From positions 124,001 to 188,000 of the forward strand of contig NZ_QVLS01000002.1 in the NCBI RefSeq assembly GCF_003417535.1: a DNA stretch of 64,000 nucleotides, written 5' to 3'. A program made the translations under genes and the position numbers. The stretch's first letter is position 1; every line of letters starts with the position of its first letter. This DNA is from Hydrogenophaga borbori (lineage in GTDB: Bacteria > Pseudomonadota > Gammaproteobacteria > Burkholderiales > Burkholderiaceae_C). Below the pieces are notes generated by a model. The model searched no databases, was not told the DNA's origin, and worked only from the letters and a program-made list of their open reading frames with translations. This document shows, piece after piece, positions 62,478 to 64,000 of this stretch.

Positions 62478-63437
62478 ATGCGCCGCGATACCTTCCTCAA
62501 ATCCCTGGCCGCCCTGGCCGCCGCTGGCGCTCTGCCGAACGCGGCCTGGGCCAGCGCCAACATCAAGATGATGATCCCCGCCAACCCCGGCGGCGGCTGG
62601 GACGGCACCGGCCGTGCGCTGGGCGACGCCCTGCGCGACGCCGGCGTGGCCTCCTCGGTGACCTTCGAGAACAAAGGCGGCGCGGCCGGCGCCATCGGCC
62701 TGGCCCAGTTTTTCAACGCCAGCAAGGGCGACCCGAATGCGCTCATGGTCATGGGTGCCGTCATGCTGGGCGGCATCATCACCGGCAAGCCGCCGGTGTC
62801 CATCACGCAGGTCACGCCCATCGCGCGCCTCACCACCGAGTACAACGTCTTCGTGCTGCCGGCCGATTCGCCGCTCAAGACCATGAAGGACGTGATCGAG
62901 CAGCTCAAGAAGGACCCCGGCAGCGTCAAGTGGGGCGGCGGTTCGCGCGGCGCCACCGAGCACATCGCGGCGGCGCAGATCGCGCAGGCCGTGGGCGTGC
63001 CGGCGGCCAAGATCAACTACGTGCCCTTCCGTGGCGGTGGCGAGGCCGTGGCGGCCATCCTGGGCAACAACGTCACCGTGGGCGGCAGCGGCTTCAGCGA
63101 GTTCCAGCCCTACATCGAGAGCGGCAAGATGCGCGCCATCGCCGTCACCTCGGGCAAGCGCCTGGACGGCATCAACGTGCCCACGCTGAAAGAGCAGGGC
63201 ATCGACGTGGAGATCGGCAACTGGCGCGGCGTGTATGGCGCGGCCGGCATCACCCCCGCGCAGCGCGACGCGCTGGTGGCCATGGTGGTGAAGGCCACGC
63301 AGAGCAAATCCTGGGCGGAGGCGGTGAAGAAGAACAACTGGACGCCCGCGCTGCTGACCGGCAAGGCCTTCGAGGAGTTCGTGGACCGCGACTTCTCCTC
63401 CCTGCGCGCGACCATGGTGCGCGCGGGCATGGTCTGA
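62478..63437 (+). CDS. tctC: Tricarboxylate-binding periplasmic protein TctC (Bug family)
   Basis: 319 aa with ATG 62478 after GGAGACAAG. A signal peptide (FLKSLAALAAAGALPNAAWA) is followed by the Bug/TctC fold: IKMMIPANPGGGWDGTGRALGDALR, FENKGGAAGAIGL, NYVPFRGGGEAVAAILGNNV and KMRAIAVTSGKRL. Solute-binding part of the tripartite tricarboxylate transporter. The ligand is not defined; citrate-like or related acids are typical. Confidence 0.95.
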   Translation: MRRDTFLKSLAALAAAGALPNAAWASANIKMMIPANPGGGWDGTGRALGDALRDAGVASSVTFENKGGAAGAIGLAQFFNASKGDPNALMVMGAVMLGGIITGKPPVSITQVTPIARLTTEYNVFVLPADSPLKTMKDVIEQLKKDPGSVKWGGGSRGATEHIAAAQIAQAVGVPAAKINYVPFRGGGEAVAAILGNNVTVGGSGFSEFQPYIESGKMRAIAVTSGKRLDGINVPTLKEQGIDVEIGNWRGVYGAAGITPAQRDALVAMVVKATQSKSWAEAVKKNNWTPALLTGKAFEEFVDRDFSSLRATMVRAGMV

Positions 63438-63450
63438 CGCGGACGGCGAC

Positions 63451-63972
63451 ATGAGCGACATGCAGCAGCCCGCGTCCACGGACGTGGGACAGGTGGCCAT
63501 CGGCCTGGGCGCGCTGGGCGTGGCCTTGGTGCTCGCCGTAGGCGCCTGGCAGATCCCCTCGGCCGCGGGTTACTCGGGCGTCGGCCCCGACTTCCTGCCC
63601 TGGCTGATGTGCGCGGCCATGGCCGTGTGCGGCGCGCTGCTGGTGTGGCAAGCGTTGCGCGGCGGCTGGCGCCACGTGGAGACGCCTTCGGGCGCCGAGC
63701 GCGGCGACTGGCGCGCGCTGGCCTGGGTGGCCGGTGGCGTGGTGGCCAACGCCTCGCTCATCACCACCATCGGCTTCGTGCTGAGCTGCACGCTGTGTTA
63801 CGCCCTGGCCGTGCGCGGCCTGCGCCTGAGCGAGGGCCGGGCCGGCGGCGGCGCGCGCGCCACCTTCATCGACCTGGTCACCGGCGTGCTGATTTCGGCG
63901 CCGGTGTTCTGGGTGTTCACCAAGGTGCTGGCGGTGAACCTGCCCGGCATCAGTCCCAGCGGCTGGATCTGA
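63451..63972 (+). CDS. tctB: Tripartite tricarboxylate transporter small membrane subunit TctB
   Basis: 173 aa with four hydrophobic segments (VAIGLGALGVALVLAVGAW; FLPWLMCAAMAVCGALLVW; a third in the middle, TIGFVLSCTLCYALAV; FIDLVTGVLISAPVFWVFTKVLAVNLP). The GVGPDFLPWLMCAAMAVCG and C-terminal LAVNLPG motifs are TctB-like. It follows tctC by 13 bp. Confidence 0.93.
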   Translation: MSDMQQPASTDVGQVAIGLGALGVALVLAVGAWQIPSAAGYSGVGPDFLPWLMCAAMAVCGALLVWQALRGGWRHVETPSGAERGDWRALAWVAGGVVANASLITTIGFVLSCTLCYALAVRGLRLSEGRAGGGARATFIDLVTGVLISAPVFWVFTKVLAVNLPGISPSGWI

Positions 63973-63973
63973 C

Positions 63974-64000
63974 ATGGGCGACATCCTCTCGCAACTCCTG
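63974..64000 (+). CDS. tctA: Start of TctA, truncated by window edge
   Basis: ATG 63974 begins one base after the tctB stop; only nine codons (MGDILSQLL) lie in the window. The large TctA membrane subunit regularly follows tctB, so the call rests mainly on position. Confidence 0.75.

Overview
The window is very GC-rich, tightly packed chromosomal DNA of a betaproteobacterium. Several gene orders point to Burkholderiales, most likely Comamonadaceae (a Hydrogenophaga/Acidovorax-like organism): glyA-nrdR-ribD, ribE-ribBX-ribH-nusB, ybgC-tolQRA and lysR/pirin/doxX. The genus is a guess. I see no phage, transposase, CRISPR array or rRNA. There is one tRNA, tRNA-Ser(GCT).

Region 1 (1-14553, minus strand) is the accessory part. 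Between gluQ and trmB, two tRNA-modification genes, lies a run of seven co-directional, closely spaced or overlapping genes of no family I can name. Six encode proteins with long Pro/Ser/Arg-rich N-termini followed by large alpha-helical domains built from a diverged repeat (419, 602, 769, 1697, 729 and 379 aa). The seventh encodes a 162-aa acidic protein that looks like a class I type III secretion chaperone (CesT/SicP-like fold). Four of the large proteins share a short motif just after the disordered N-terminus (roughly GRxAxxLLxxDxPP), and five share a C-terminal helical module (xFELLxDLxxALP-like). My leading hypothesis is a previously undescribed paralogous family of secreted effectors with a dedicated chaperone. 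No secretion apparatus is in the window, so this remains inference.

Region 2 (14643-20272): gluQ, an FAD-dependent oxidoreductase and a LysR regulator on the minus strand. Divergent from lysR are pirin, doxX and a WrbA-type flavodoxin quinone reductase, with LysR-box-like palindromes in the intergenic space. A DUF599 membrane protein follows a short intergenic repeat.

Region 3 (20308-31212): dnaE on plus. On minus is a long housekeeping block: ribE, ribBX, ribH, nusB, an aminotransferase, ybgC, tolQ, tolR, tolA and a YdeI-family gene.

Region 4 (31282-42572, minus): a type IV pilus minor-pilin operon (pilY1-fimT-pilV-pilW-pilX-pilE) sits between ribD and ribE; upstream are nrdR, glyA and a lytic transglycosylase. 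The 670-bp gap upstream of the transglycosylase (42573-43245) holds its promoter, with a perfect palindrome between -35 and -10, and a separate multi-hairpin unit with a strong intrinsic terminator that looks like an unannotated ncRNA.

Region 5 (43246-64000): a DUF748/OmpA-like envelope protein, a DUF349 protein, then mtfA, lpxH, two cyclophilins and a TPR protein on minus. On plus are cysS (with an odd in-frame insert), an AlkA-like glycosylase, accA, tilS, aspartokinase, tRNA-Ser and a DMT-family transporter. The window ends with an S4-domain Hsp15-like gene and a tctDE two-component system divergent from a tctCBA tripartite tricarboxylate transporter, truncated at the right edge.
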